This document shows positions 1 to 8,760 of a DNA stretch of 64,000 nucleotides, in pieces. Below the pieces are notes generated by a model that ran no database searches, had not been told where the DNA came from, and saw only the letters and a program-made list of their open reading frames with translations. The position numbers were made by a program, and so were the translations under genes. Position 1 is the stretch's first letter. Every line of letters begins with the position of its first letter. The DNA comes from Alphaproteobacteria bacterium (GTDB lineage: Bacteria > Pseudomonadota > Alphaproteobacteria > Rhodobacterales > Rhodobacteraceae): assembly GCA_024280735.1 (NCBI GenBank), contig JAJRPO010000068.1, forward strand, positions 1 through 64,000. Reading direction: 5' to 3'.

Positions 1-306
1 AGCGATTGCGTAATCGACAGCGAAAAGTTGCAAGCGGGGTGCAAAATGAGCCGCGTCCCTTCGGGATTTCACAAAAATCCGCCACTTCGGTCCAATTTCG
101 CTTGAAAGGGGCAACCCTGTCTGCACTCAATTGAAACAGAATTGACGGATTTTTGGTTGAAACCAGTGCGAAGGGGTAAAGGATGGCACGCTCTAGGGCG
201 TGAAGGCGAAACACGGCCAAAAACGACTTTGTGACCCAAAATACTTGACCAGACGCCAATCTATGCCAAAATCAACTAATAGTGGTTTTGATGGATTGGT
301 GTTTGT
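1..306. other. Non-coding stretch at window start
   Basis: No convincing gene is visible. Two short open frames run in from the left edge and stop near 105 and 128, and neither resembles an acyl carrier protein or another gene commonly placed before fabF. A small inverted repeat, CACGC/GCGTG, lies at 187-202. The region is AT-richer than the following genes and probably contains the promoter of the 246-aa orphan, but no good -35/-10 pair was found. Confidence 0.4.
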
Positions 307-1047
307 ATGGATTGGATGCGCATACTCAGGTTTATTTTGGATGCTAAAGGATTTGATGACAAAGTTTCAAAGGTCAAGGCACCGTTAGAGGCCGCCAAGA
401 AGGTTTCAAAGAAGAAGCCGTCAGATTTGTCTTGGGACGATGTTAAGCATTTCAATGACAAAACGATGAATGCCGCGATTTTGGGGGTGCGGCAGTTATT
501 GGCTGTATCTGAAAAGGCGGAAAAAATTAAACTGGAGCTGCCAGCGAGCGATAAGCAAAAGCTGTTTGTAGACATGTTTACCGCCGCCCGAAAATACGGC
601 CCGCAAAGCCCGCAATGTAACAAAGCGCGGTTGCGCTATCTTGCTGCCTTGCGTGTTTTTGATAGCAAGTTGAAGTTACAGATCAAGAGCGCGGTTGACG
701 TTGGGCCGAAGCTGGAACGCAGCCAAAAACAAGTGAAAGCAATGATCGCATATGGCGACTTGCTGAGTAAGTTTTTCCTGAGTTGGGCGAAAAACCCGAC
801 TTTGGGATCCTCTGCGCGGCAGGCGCAGATGCTGGGGCTGTCTGAAAACGCTCTTCAATACAGTGGCTTGGCGGGGTCTCTTGGGGCGAGCATGCAGCGG
901 TTGCGAAAAAAGAACGCGACATTTACAAAGCTGTGCGCCGAGACCATCAAAATTAACCAGTTATGGATAAATGAAACTTTGAAGGCTTCCAATGTGACAG
1001 TGGAGAGTTTGAAAAAGAACCTTAAGGCAGTAAAGCCAAAAAGATAG
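307..1047 (+). CDS. Hypothetical lysine-rich helical protein (246 aa)
   Basis: I do not recognise this protein. It is rich in Lys, Ala, Leu and Ser, appears almost entirely alpha-helical, is clearly basic, and has no transmembrane segment, signal peptide or metal-binding motif. The start is taken at the first ATG in frame (307); a second ATG follows at 316 and neither has a clear Shine-Dalgarno sequence. The codon use (AAG/AAA, TTG, TTT) is AT-richer than that of fabF downstream. It sits in the same direction 124 bp before fabF, where acpP is often found in this group, so it may be an inserted gene. Reality of the gene is supported by length and by fully open reading; function is unknown. Confidence 0.6.
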   Translation: MDWMRILRFILDAKGFDDKVSKVKAPLEAAKKVSKKKPSDLSWDDVKHFNDKTMNAAILGVRQLLAVSEKAEKIKLELPASDKQKLFVDMFTAARKYGPQSPQCNKARLRYLAALRVFDSKLKLQIKSAVDVGPKLERSQKQVKAMIAYGDLLSKFFLSWAKNPTLGSSARQAQMLGLSENALQYSGLAGSLGASMQRLRKKNATFTKLCAETIKINQLWINETLKASNVTVESLKKNLKAVKPKR

Positions 1048-1171
1048 GCGAAATGGGGTCTCAATTCACCCAACAACACCAAAATGCTGAAATTGCCGCC
1101 CTTTACTTGCCGTGGGTTGCGTCTAACTGTAAAGAGTTCTTGAACTGAATTCTTCGGATAAGGGGTGCGCA

Positions 1172-2434
1172 ATGCGTCGTGTCGTTGTTACTGGTCTTGG
1201 TATGGTTTCTCCTCTCGCTTGCGGGGTTGAAGAAACTTGGAAACGTCTGTTGGCGGGGGAGTCCGCTGCGGCCACAATTACTAAATTCCCTGCGGATCAT
1301 CTGGCGACAAATTACGCCTGTGAAGTGCCGCTGGGCGATGGAACGGATGGCACGTTTAATGCGGATGACTGGCTGTCCAAGAAAGAACAGCGCAAGATTG
1401 ATGATTTTATCCTGTTCGGGATTGCGGCGGCGGAAATGGCTGTGCGTGATGCGGATTGGAAGCCCGAGGACGAAGAAAGCCGCCTGCGCACGGGGGTTCT
1501 GATCGGTTCTGGTATTGGCGGGTTGCAATCGATTGCCGCCACGGCGATTACCCTGCGCGACAAGGGGCCACGGCGGGTCTCGCCGTTCTTTATTCCGGGC
1601 GCGCTGATCAATTTGGTGGCGGGGCAGGTGTCTATCCAGCACGGTTTTAAAGGGCCGAACCATTCGGTTGTGACGGCATGTTCCACCGGTTCACATGCGA
1701 TTGGCGACGCGGCGCGGATTATTCGTGCGGATGAGGCCGATGTGATGATTGCCGGTGGCGCGGAAAGTGCGATTTGCGAGATTGGCATTGCGGGATTTAA
1801 CGCCTGTAAAGCACTCAGCACCAAGCGGCGGGACGACCCGAAGGTTGCCTCGCGCCCCTATGACACGGACCGTGATGGCTTTGTGATGGGCGAGGGTGCC
1901 GGCATTGTGGTGCTGGAGGAATATGAACACGCTAAGGCGCGTGGGGCCAAGATTTACGCGGAGATTCTGGGCTATGGGATGTCGGGCGATGCCTACCACA
2001 TCACGGCACCTGCGGCGGACGGGGACGGTGGTTTCAGGGCCATGCAGGCCGCGTTGAAATCGGCCAAACTGGACGCCAGCGCGATTGATTATATTAACGC
2101 GCATGGCACGTCTACGATGGCAGATACAATTGAGCTGGGGGCCGTGACAAGGCTGCTGGGGGATAAGGCTTCAAGTGCCACTATGTCATCGACCAAATCC
2201 TCGATTGGGCATTTGTTGGGCGCTGCGGGCGCGGTTGAAGCGATATTCTCGATCTTGGCTTTGCGCGATCAAATTGCGCCGCCGACGATCAATCTTGACA
2301 CGCAAGATGGCGAATTTGAGCTGGATTTAGCGCCAAATAAAGCGGTGAAACGTGAGATAAACTATGTTTTGTCAAATTCCTTTGGCTTTGGTGGCACCAA
2401 TGCCAGCTTGGTTATGGGCAAGGTGGATACCTAA
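1172..2434 (+). CDS. fabF: Beta-ketoacyl-ACP synthase II
   Basis: Condensing enzyme of type II fatty acid synthesis; it extends acyl-ACP with malonyl-ACP in the cytoplasm. The 420-aa length fits FabF. The nucleophile cysteine is in TACSTGSHAIG, the first catalytic histidine in NAHGTSTMAD, and the second in STKSSIGHLLGAAGAVE; the C-terminal NSFGFGGTNAS loop is present. Start at 1172 begins MRRVVVTGLG, the usual KAS N-terminus, after an AAGGGG-like ribosome site. mltG follows only 3 bp after the stop, so the two are likely co-transcribed. acpP is not in the window. Confidence 0.97.
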   Translation: MRRVVVTGLGMVSPLACGVEETWKRLLAGESAAATITKFPADHLATNYACEVPLGDGTDGTFNADDWLSKKEQRKIDDFILFGIAAAEMAVRDADWKPEDEESRLRTGVLIGSGIGGLQSIAATAITLRDKGPRRVSPFFIPGALINLVAGQVSIQHGFKGPNHSVVTACSTGSHAIGDAARIIRADEADVMIAGGAESAICEIGIAGFNACKALSTKRRDDPKVASRPYDTDRDGFVMGEGAGIVVLEEYEHAKARGAKIYAEILGYGMSGDAYHITAPAADGDGGFRAMQAALKSAKLDASAIDYINAHGTSTMADTIELGAVTRLLGDKASSATMSSTKSSIGHLLGAAGAVEAIFSILALRDQIAPPTINLDTQDGEFELDLAPNKAVKREINYVLSNSFGFGGTNASLVMGKVDT

Positions 2435-2437
2435 ACC

Positions 2438-3610
2438 ATGGCACGGCATTTTGCGGCGAATTTCGTTAACCTCTTGATCTTAATGTTGCTGGGCGCAGGC
2501 GCGGCGATTTATTGGGGGCAGGCTGAATTTGGTAAAACTGGCCCTCTTGAAGCGTCGATTTTTATTGAGATTCCGCGGGGGGGCAGTATCCGCGGTGTTT
2601 CAGAGGACCTTGCTCAAAAAGGCGCGATTAGCAATGCAATGGTGATGCGCTTAGGGGCCAAATACTCGGCAAAAGCGCATAAATTGAAGTTTGGGAATTA
2701 CGAAATCCCCGCTGGCGCTTCGATGGAAGAGATTCTGGAAATTGTAACCAAAGGTGGGCGCTCGGTATTTCGATATGTGGCTAGCTATCGGATCAATATT
2801 AATGGTGCAACACTTGTGTTGGCTGAACGCTCCGCGAATACTGGTGGGATGCAAGAGGTGGCTCGGTTTAAAGCTGGAGACGATATTCCTGCGGCGTATT
2901 CTGACCTTATTGCAGCGCGTACGCCGATCAATTATCGCGTTACGGTTGCTGAGGGTGTAACCAGCTGGCAGATCGTTTCGGCGCTGAAACAAGCGGATTT
3001 TCTGAGCGGAGATGATGCTACGGTTCCTGCGGAAGGTGCGCTGGCACCGGATTCATATGATATTAAACGTGGTAGGACACAGGACGAGGTTCTGGATTTG
3101 ATGCTGAAAGCGCAGGTGCGTATTTTGGCGGAGGAGTGGGACGCTCGCGCAGCGGGGTTGCCGCTCGCGAATATGGGTGAGGCGTTGACGCTGGCGTCGA
3201 TTGTGGAGAAGGAAACTGGCGTATCGTCAGAGCGCGAAGAGGTTGCGGCCGTATTCGTGAACCGGCTGCACAAACGGATGAAGTTGCAAACCGACCCGAC
3301 GGTGATCTATGGTTTGACCGAGGGAAAAGGTGTTTTGGGGCGCGGATTGCGGCGTTCCGAATTGCTGAAGAAAACCAAGTATAACACCTATATCATTCCG
3401 GCCTTGCCACCGACGCCAATTGCCAATCCGGGGCGCGCTGCTATTCATGCGGCCTTGCATCCGAATGTATCTAACAACTTGTTCTTTGTGGCGGATGGCA
3501 CGGGTGGCCATGCTTTTGCAGAAACTTTGGTGACACATAATCGCAATGTGGCAGCATGGCGCAAGATCGAGGCCAAGAAGCGCAAAGAGGCAAAAAAGAA
3601 GAAAAATTGA
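2438..3610 (+). CDS. mltG: Endolytic murein transglycosylase MltG
   Basis: YceG/MltG-family lytic transglycosylase that cuts nascent glycan strands in the periplasm and is thought to set their length. A single N-terminal membrane anchor (about residues 8-26) is followed by a LysM-like region and the catalytic domain. The catalytic glutamate region reads ASIVEKETGV, followed by VAAVFVNRLHKRMKLQTDPT and the PPTPIANPG segment typical of the family. The C-terminus is a lysine-rich tail. The fabF-mltG order is common in proteobacteria, and the 3-bp spacing suggests translational coupling. Confidence 0.95.
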   Translation: MARHFAANFVNLLILMLLGAGAAIYWGQAEFGKTGPLEASIFIEIPRGGSIRGVSEDLAQKGAISNAMVMRLGAKYSAKAHKLKFGNYEIPAGASMEEILEIVTKGGRSVFRYVASYRININGATLVLAERSANTGGMQEVARFKAGDDIPAAYSDLIAARTPINYRVTVAEGVTSWQIVSALKQADFLSGDDATVPAEGALAPDSYDIKRGRTQDEVLDLMLKAQVRILAEEWDARAAGLPLANMGEALTLASIVEKETGVSSEREEVAAVFVNRLHKRMKLQTDPTVIYGLTEGKGVLGRGLRRSELLKKTKYNTYIIPALPPTPIANPGRAAIHAALHPNVSNNLFFVADGTGGHAFAETLVTHNRNVAAWRKIEAKKRKEAKKKKN

Positions 3611-3627
3611 GGCCAGCGCACGCTGCG

Positions 3628-3682
3628 TTAACGTTTGTTTAGTAATGTTTTCATTGACTTAGAGAACGCTCTAGGGTACACC
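3628..3682 (+). promoter_or_regulatory. Candidate GTA promoter with CtrA-like half-matched box
   Basis: TTGACT (3654-3659) and TACACC (3677-3682) are separated by 17 bp, a plausible sigma-70 promoter about 100 bp before g1. Just upstream, TTAA-N7-TTAG (3628-3642) differs by one base from the CtrA consensus TTAA-N7-TTAA. An inverted repeat TAGAG/CTCTA (3660-3673) lies in the spacer. GTA expression is under CtrA-linked control in Rhodobacter capsulatus; direct binding here is inference. Confidence 0.4.
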
Positions 3683-3711
3683 TTGTGGCAAGCTGGAAGA
3701 AGTGGGTAAAC

Positions 3712-3742
3712 GGCATGGGCTGAAAAGCGCAGGCCGTTTTTC
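3712..3742 (+). terminator. Possible terminator after mltG
   Basis: An imperfect stem AAACGGC/GCCGTTT with a 17-nt loop ends in a short run of T. It lies between the candidate GTA promoter and g1, so it could also act as an attenuator in the long leader rather than as the end of the fabF-mltG transcript. Confidence 0.35.
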
Positions 3743-3785
3743 TGTGTCTATCGGATGGTTCAATCCATCGGAGCGCTGAATAAAC

Positions 3786-4109
3786 ATGACAATTGAAAAA
3801 CCCCAAGGGGCGTTTGATCTGGAAGGTGAGCTGGATCAGGCAAAGAAAATACTATCTGAAACCAAGAAATTATATCTGAAAATGCGGGCGGCATTAAGCA
3901 ACCATCCGGAACCTTTGAAAGGCGTAAAAGAACTGACCCAATTTGGCGGTGAGTATCTTAAGGCGCTTAATATTATTGGAAAGCAAGAGGCAGACCTTGA
4001 AAAACAATGCACGAGTATCAGAGGCGTCTTACGAGGCGGCGCGCTCGATCTTGAAGCCGCCAGAAATGAAATCCTTGGGCGTGTTGCTCGCATCCGCGAG
4101 CGCGGATGA
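3786..4109 (+). CDS. g1: GTA g1, small terminase subunit
   Basis: First gene of the gene transfer agent cluster. In R. capsulatus GTA, g1 was shown to be the small terminase (TerS) that works with TerL in headful packaging of host DNA. This 107-aa protein is mostly helical with a likely coiled-coil N-terminal half (ELDQAKKILSETKKLYLK) and a basic C-terminus. Assignment rests mainly on position directly before the terL gene, size, and helical character. Its 3' end overlaps the chosen terL start by 44 nt in another frame, which suggests coupled translation. Confidence 0.75.
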   Translation: MTIEKPQGAFDLEGELDQAKKILSETKKLYLKMRAALSNHPEPLKGVKELTQFGGEYLKALNIIGKQEADLEKQCTSIRGVLRGGALDLEAARNEILGRVARIRERG

Positions 4110-5409
4110 AGTTGCGGCCTTTCTGGACGGGTTGAGCGAGAACGCCTTGGCGGCTTTGCCGTGGTTGTTCGAATTCTGGGCCTTACCGCATCAAGTGGCC
4201 CCAAGCGGCGATTGGGCGACTTGGGTTGTGATGGGGGGGCGTGGGGCCGGTAAAACCCGCGCCGGTGCTGAATGGGTTCGCGCGCAGGTTGAAGGGGCCT
4301 TGCCGAGTGACAAGGGGCTTTGTCGGCGTGTTGCGCTGGTTGGCGAAACGGTCGAGCAGGTGCGCGAGGTGATGATTTTTGGCGACAGCGGGATTATTGC
4401 CTGCTGTCCACCGGATCGAAAACCGGAGTGGCATGCATCGCGAAAAGTTTTGGTTTGGCCTAATGGGGCCGAAGCTTGGGTAATGTCGGCGAGCAATCCA
4501 GAGGCTCTGCGCGGGCCGCAATTTGATTGTGCCTGGGTCGATGAGTTGGCCAAGTGGAAACGGGCGCGGGAGACTTGGGATATGTTGCAGTTTGCCTTGA
4601 GGTTGGGGGATAGGCCGCAACAAATGGTGACGACGACGCCGAAAAACCTGGCGGTTCTGCGGGAAATACTGGCGGCGAAAGATACGGTTGTGACGACGGC
4701 ACCCACGGCGGCCAATAAGGTTAATTTGGCGGCGAGTTTTCTGGACAAGATCTATGCGGATTATGGCGGCTCGCGGTTGGGGCGTCAGGAGTTGGATGGC
4801 GAGTTGTTGGGGGATATCGAGGGGGCTTTGTGGGCGATCTCTGGGTTTGATATGCACCGTGTTGAGGTGGCCGCCAAGATGGACCGGATTGTGGTGGCGG
4901 TTGACCCGCCGTGTTCCAGTAAAAAGACATCGGATGCGTGCGGCATTGTGGTGGCTGGCGTGTCGATGAACGGGCCGCCGCAAGATTGGCGGGCGTATAT
5001 TCTGGCGGATGTGTCGGTTCAGGGGGCGACGCCGAATGTTTGGGCGGCGGCGGTTGTGGCGGCGGCACAACGGTTTGAGGCGGACCGTGTGGTGGCAGAG
5101 GTTAACCAAGGCGGTGAGATGGTCGAGGCGGTTTTGCGCCAGCAATCGGCGTTGCTGCCTTACCGTGCGGTACGAGCGAAGCGGGGTAAGGTGACGCGGG
5201 CAGAGCCGGTGGCGGCGCTGTATGAACAGGGACGTGTGGCCCATGTGGGCAGTTTACGGGATTTGGAAGATCAGATGTGCGAGATGTCGCTGTCCGGGTT
5301 CAAAGGGTCGGGCAGCCCAGACCGGGTGGATGCGTTGGTTTGGGCGTTGACGGATTTAATGATTGACCCGGGCGCGGCGTATCAGCGGCCTCAGGTTCGG
5401 GGGTTGTAA
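4066..5409 (+). CDS. g2: GTA g2, large terminase (TerL)
   Basis: Packaging ATPase/nuclease of the gene transfer agent; it pumps host DNA into preformed heads and cuts it. Walker A reads GGRGAGKTRAGAEW (about residues 57-70), Walker B lies around WVDELAKW, and the nuclease domain starts at an acidic motif VVAVDPP. The frame is open back to 3943, but homology-like sequence begins near MKSLGVLLAS, so ATG 4066 was chosen (447 aa); a TTG at 3994 is an alternative. It overlaps g1. A dispersed GC-box repeat follows the stop. Confidence 0.93.
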   Translation: MKSLGVLLASASADEVAAFLDGLSENALAALPWLFEFWALPHQVAPSGDWATWVVMGGRGAGKTRAGAEWVRAQVEGALPSDKGLCRRVALVGETVEQVREVMIFGDSGIIACCPPDRKPEWHASRKVLVWPNGAEAWVMSASNPEALRGPQFDCAWVDELAKWKRARETWDMLQFALRLGDRPQQMVTTTPKNLAVLREILAAKDTVVTTAPTAANKVNLAASFLDKIYADYGGSRLGRQELDGELLGDIEGALWAISGFDMHRVEVAAKMDRIVVAVDPPCSSKKTSDACGIVVAGVSMNGPPQDWRAYILADVSVQGATPNVWAAAVVAAAQRFEADRVVAEVNQGGEMVEAVLRQQSALLPYRAVRAKRGKVTRAEPVAALYEQGRVAHVGSLRDLEDQMCEMSLSGFKGSGSPDRVDALVWALTDLMIDPGAAYQRPQVRGL

Positions 5410-5418
5410 GGATTCTAT

Positions 5419-5451
5419 GCCTCCGGCGGGGATATTTTAAGAACAAAGAAA
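5419..5451 (+). repeat. Dispersed GC-box repeat, copy 1
   Basis: The segment has a core CTCCGGCGGGGATATTT followed by an AAGAACAAAGAAA tail. The same core and tail recur at 30921-30952 (reversed) and 30968-31001. It starts 10 bp after the terL stop. Its position inside the GTA cluster, between g2 and g3, is notable. Confidence 0.7.
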
Positions 5452-5509
5452 CGGTTTGAGCTGTGTTGTTACGCGACCGTTAAGAAAAAACACAATTAGG
5501 AGCGATGAA

Positions 5510-6685
5510 ATGGTTCTGCGATTTTTGCGGGGGGCGTCTGCTATGGATGTACCTGAGAAGAAGGCCTCGGCGGCGGGGGCGGTTTTTGCGTTTCATGGCG
5601 CGGGGCGGCCGGCCTGGTCGGCGCGGGATGTGGTGTCTTTGACGCGCAGCGGTTTTATGGGAAATCCGGTTGGGTTTCGCTGTGTGAAGATGATTGCAGA
5701 GGCGGCGGCGGCGGTGCCGCTGACATTGTCAGACAGGGAACGGCGCTTTGATGTGCACCCGATGTTGGCGCTGCTGGCGCGGCCCAACGGGATGCAGGGC
5801 GGCGCGGATCTGTTGGAGAGTTTTTACGGGCAATTGTTGCTGAGTGGCGATGGTTACCTTGAGGCGGCGGGCGTTGAAGAGGGTGCCCCGCGCGAGTTGC
5901 ATGTTTTGCGGTCGGATCGGATGCGGGTTGTGCCGGGCAGCGATGGCTGGCCGGTGGCTTATGAATATTCGGTGGGGGCGCGTAAGGCGCGGTTTGATAT
6001 GCGCGGGGATTTTGCACCTGTTTTGCATGTGAAATCCTTTCACCCGCAAGACGATCACTATGGGTGGTCGCCTATGTCGGCGGCGGGCAATGCGATTGAT
6101 GTGCATAATTCAGCGAATAAATGGTCCAAAGCGTTGTTGGATAATGCAGCGAGGCCAAGCGGCGCGATTGTGTATCGCGGCGTTGATGGGCAGGGTACGT
6201 TGCAGAGCGATCAATATCAGCGCTTGGTGGAGGAAATTGAGGCCAATCATCAGGGCGCGCGCAATGCAGGGCGGCCGATGTTGCTGGAAGGTGGTTTGGA
6301 TTGGAAACCGATGGGGTTTTCGCCCTCGGACATGGAATTTCAGAAAACCAAGGAGAGTGCGGCGCGGGAAATTGCGTTGGCGTTCGGGGTGCCGCCGATG
6401 TTGATCGGGATGCTTGGGGACGCGACTTATGCCAATTATGCGGAGGCAAACCGGGCATTCTATCGGCTGACGGTCTTGCCCTTGGTGGGTAAATTGGCGG
6501 CGGCGATTTCTAATTGGTTGCCGGATTATTATGGCGCGGTTTTGAAATTATCGGCTGATTTGGACGGAGTTCCGGCCTTGGCCTTGGAGCGGGAAGCGCA
6601 GTGGAACAGGGTATCAAGCGCGGCGTTTTTGAGTGACGGCGAGAAGCGGAAAATGTTGGGCCTGCCGCCGGTTCTGGATGCCTAA
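5510..6685 (+). CDS. g3: GTA g3, portal protein
   Basis: HK97-family portal, the dodecameric ring at the head vertex through which DNA enters and leaves. Translated product is 391 aa. Family features include the N-terminal RSGFMGNPVGFRCVKMIAEA stretch and the conserved helical region around EIALAFGVPPMLIGMLGD. ATG 5510 was chosen because AGGAG sits 7 bp upstream (5498-5502); the frame is open to a TTG at 5456. The gene overlaps g3.5 at its stop. Confidence 0.93.
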   Translation: MVLRFLRGASAMDVPEKKASAAGAVFAFHGAGRPAWSARDVVSLTRSGFMGNPVGFRCVKMIAEAAAAVPLTLSDRERRFDVHPMLALLARPNGMQGGADLLESFYGQLLLSGDGYLEAAGVEEGAPRELHVLRSDRMRVVPGSDGWPVAYEYSVGARKARFDMRGDFAPVLHVKSFHPQDDHYGWSPMSAAGNAIDVHNSANKWSKALLDNAARPSGAIVYRGVDGQGTLQSDQYQRLVEEIEANHQGARNAGRPMLLEGGLDWKPMGFSPSDMEFQKTKESAAREIALAFGVPPMLIGMLGDATYANYAEANRAFYRLTVLPLVGKLAAAISNWLPDYYGAVLKLSADLDGVPALALEREAQWNRVSSAAFLSDGEKRKMLGLPPVLDA

Positions 6686-6911
6686 GCGGGAAAGCGGCGG
6701 TTCGCGCTATCTATACGAACCCTTTGAGGCAGTGGCGCGTATTGAGACCCAAGAGGCGGTGAATGACGAGCGTTGGCGCTCGCTTGAGCGGCGACTCGGG
6801 GCGATTGACGGGGCGCTGGAACGCCTCGAGCGGCGGCTTTGGCTGGCGGTTTATGGCGTGGTTGGTTTTGTGCTGACGCGCGGAGTTTTGACGCTTTTGG
6901 AAATGAGATGA
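6678..6911 (+). CDS. GTA g3.5, small membrane-associated protein
   Basis: A 77-aa protein whose ATG (6678) overlaps the end of the portal gene. The N-terminal two thirds is charged and helical, with ERRLGAIDGALERLERRL likely forming a short coiled coil; the C-terminal 22 residues (LAVYGVVGFVLTRGVLTLL) form one predicted membrane segment. The position matches the small orf g3.5 between portal and protease in RcGTA. Its role is not known to me. Confidence 0.75.
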   Translation: MPKRESGGSRYLYEPFEAVARIETQEAVNDERWRSLERRLGAIDGALERLERRLWLAVYGVVGFVLTRGVLTLLEMR

Positions 6912-6920
6912 GGTTGATTT

Positions 6921-7475
6921 ATGGATTATCAAATTGGCATGGGGTTGGAGACGAAGTTTGCCCGTTTCGACGGGGAAACCGGATTGAAAGGCACTTGCGA
7001 GATTTCGGGTTACGCGTCGGTTTTTGGTGCAGCGGATCAGGGCGGTGATGTGGTGGTTAAAGGGGCGTATGGGCTTTCTTTGAAATCGCTGGCGACGGGC
7101 GGGCGTTCGGTCAAAATGCTGTGGCAGCATGATCCGGCGCGCCCGATCGGGGTTTGGGATGAGGTGCGTGAGGATGCGAGAGGCCTTTGGGTTAAGGGGC
7201 GAATTTTGATCGATGTGCAAGCGGGATCGGAGGCTTTGGCGTTGATTTCGGCGGGGGCTATTGATGGGCTTTCTATTGGGTATCGAACAATACAGGCAGA
7301 AAAAGACCAAAAAGGACAGAGGTTGTTGCACGAAATCGATATTTGGGAGGTTTCACTGGTCACATTCCCGATGCTGCCTGAGGCGCGGGTTGAGGGGGCG
7401 GTTGACAGCGATACCCAACTGGCGAACGATATTTTGGCGGGCATTAATGCCGCCAGAGAAGAGATGCTGGCCTGA
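6921..7475 (+). CDS. g4: GTA g4, HK97-type prohead protease
   Basis: Prohead serine protease that trims the capsid N-terminal delta domain during head maturation. The 184-aa size is normal. The conserved histidine is in MLWQHDPARPIGVW and the catalytic serine in GAIDGLSIGYR. A GAGG ribosome site precedes the ATG. It lies between portal and capsid as in HK97-like phages. A terminator-like hairpin separates it from the capsid gene. Confidence 0.93.
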   Translation: MDYQIGMGLETKFARFDGETGLKGTCEISGYASVFGAADQGGDVVVKGAYGLSLKSLATGGRSVKMLWQHDPARPIGVWDEVREDARGLWVKGRILIDVQAGSEALALISAGAIDGLSIGYRTIQAEKDQKGQRLLHEIDIWEVSLVTFPMLPEARVEGAVDSDTQLANDILAGINAAREEMLA

Positions 7476-7491
7476 TTGCCAGTGATTGTGT

Positions 7492-7516
7492 GGGCCAATT
7501 TGAGCGGCCCTTTTTT
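7492..7516 (+). terminator. Intrinsic-terminator-like hairpin before capsid gene
   Basis: GGGCC (7492-7496) and GGCCC (7506-7510) form a stem with a 9-nt loop followed directly by six T. It lies between g4 and the capsid ATG at 7537. It could end some transcripts early, or mark a processing point that yields a separate capsid mRNA. Confidence 0.6.
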
Positions 7517-7536
7517 ATCACTTTGAGGAAGATTTT

Positions 7537-8736
7537 ATGACGATGCGAGAGAATAAGGATCGCTCAGGCCAGCGCTTGAGCGGAGGGAATTCTGCGGTGG
7601 AAGTGAAAGCTGCCATGGATGGATTCTTGCAAGATTTCACCAAATTGAACCGAGAAATGAAAACTACTATTCACGAACAGGAAAGCCGTTTGAACATGCT
7701 AGAACGTAAAAATACCCGTGTAAATCGCCCTGCACTCTCTGCTGTGGCGGAAATTGAAGTGCCCCATAAAAAGGCATTTTCAGCCTATCTGCGGTCGGGC
7801 GATGATGATGCGATGCGCGCGCTGGATCTGGAAGGCAAGGCGCTGAGTACGGCCGTTTCTGCGGATGGTGGCTATTTGGTTGACCCGCAAACAGCCGAGC
7901 AGATAGCGGGGGTTTTGTATAACACTGCCTCGATCCGCTCGATTTCAAGCGTGGTTGCTGTGGAAAGCACGGCTTATGACGTTTTGGTGGATACCACCGA
8001 GGTTGGTGCGGGTTGGGCGACGGAAGTGGCGCCTTCAGTTGAAACTTCGACGCCGACTTTGGAGCGGATTTCCATTCCGTTGCATGAATTGTCGGCCTTG
8101 CCGAAAGCCTCGCAACGGCTGTTGGATGACAGTGCCTTTGACATCGAGGGTTGGTTGGCTGCGCGGATTGCGGAGAAGTTTTCCCGCGCTGAGGGTTCTG
8201 CGTTTATTTCCGGCGATGGGGTGGATAAGCCGACGGGTTTTCTGAACTATACAGCGGTGACGAATGGGGCCTGGGCCTGGGGTAATTTGGGTTATGTGGC
8301 AACGGGTGCGGTTGCTGATTTTGCGGCTGTTGATCCGGCTGATGCGATTGTCGATCTGGTTTATGCGCTGGGTGCGCAATACCGCGCCAATGCGTCTTTT
8401 GTGATGAATTCCAAGACGGCGGGGGCAGTTCGTAAGATGAAAGATGCGGATGGTCGTTTTCTTTGGTCGGATGGTCTAGCGGCGGGTGAACCTGCACGAC
8501 TGATGGGCTACCCGGTGCTAGTGGCCGAGGACATGCCGGATATAGGCGCGGATGCGCTGGCGATTGCTTTTGGTGATTTCAATGCGGGGTATACGGTGGC
8601 GGAACGCCCTGATCTGCGCATTTTGCGGGATCCGTTTAGCGCTAAACCACATGTTTTATTCTATGCGACAAAACGTGTAGGCGGTGATGTGAGTGACTTT
8701 GCAGCGATCAAACTGTTGAAGTTCGCGGTTTCTTAA
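7537..8736 (+). CDS. g5: GTA g5, HK97-fold major capsid protein
   Basis: Major head protein of the gene transfer agent, 399 aa. The first 100 or so residues are a helical, charged delta/scaffold domain expected to be removed by g4; the rest is the HK97-fold capsid domain, with VSADGGYLVDPQTAEQI near the mature N-terminus and GYTVAERPDLRILRDPFSAK near the C-terminus. A strong GAGGAAG ribosome site precedes the ATG. Hairpins lie on both sides of the gene, which may set a higher mRNA level for this abundant protein. Confidence 0.96.
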   Translation: MTMRENKDRSGQRLSGGNSAVEVKAAMDGFLQDFTKLNREMKTTIHEQESRLNMLERKNTRVNRPALSAVAEIEVPHKKAFSAYLRSGDDDAMRALDLEGKALSTAVSADGGYLVDPQTAEQIAGVLYNTASIRSISSVVAVESTAYDVLVDTTEVGAGWATEVAPSVETSTPTLERISIPLHELSALPKASQRLLDDSAFDIEGWLAARIAEKFSRAEGSAFISGDGVDKPTGFLNYTAVTNGAWAWGNLGYVATGAVADFAAVDPADAIVDLVYALGAQYRANASFVMNSKTAGAVRKMKDADGRFLWSDGLAAGEPARLMGYPVLVAEDMPDIGADALAIAFGDFNAGYTVAERPDLRILRDPFSAKPHVLFYATKRVGGDVSDFAAIKLLKFAVS

Positions 8737-8760
8737 GCTGCTTTAAATACAACAAGAATC

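Noticed and set aside
200-388. 62-aa open frame at the window start
   Set aside because: Largely overlaps the better-supported 246-aa gene in another frame and has no motif.
188-3676. Shared 11-mer ACGCTCTAGGG at 188-198 and 3666-3676
   Set aside because: Many 11-base repeats are expected by chance in 64 kb, and the surroundings differ.
4183-5244. 353-aa minus-strand open frame opposite terL
   Set aside because: Highly His/Arg/Pro-rich translation with no family resemblance; shadow of the terminase gene.
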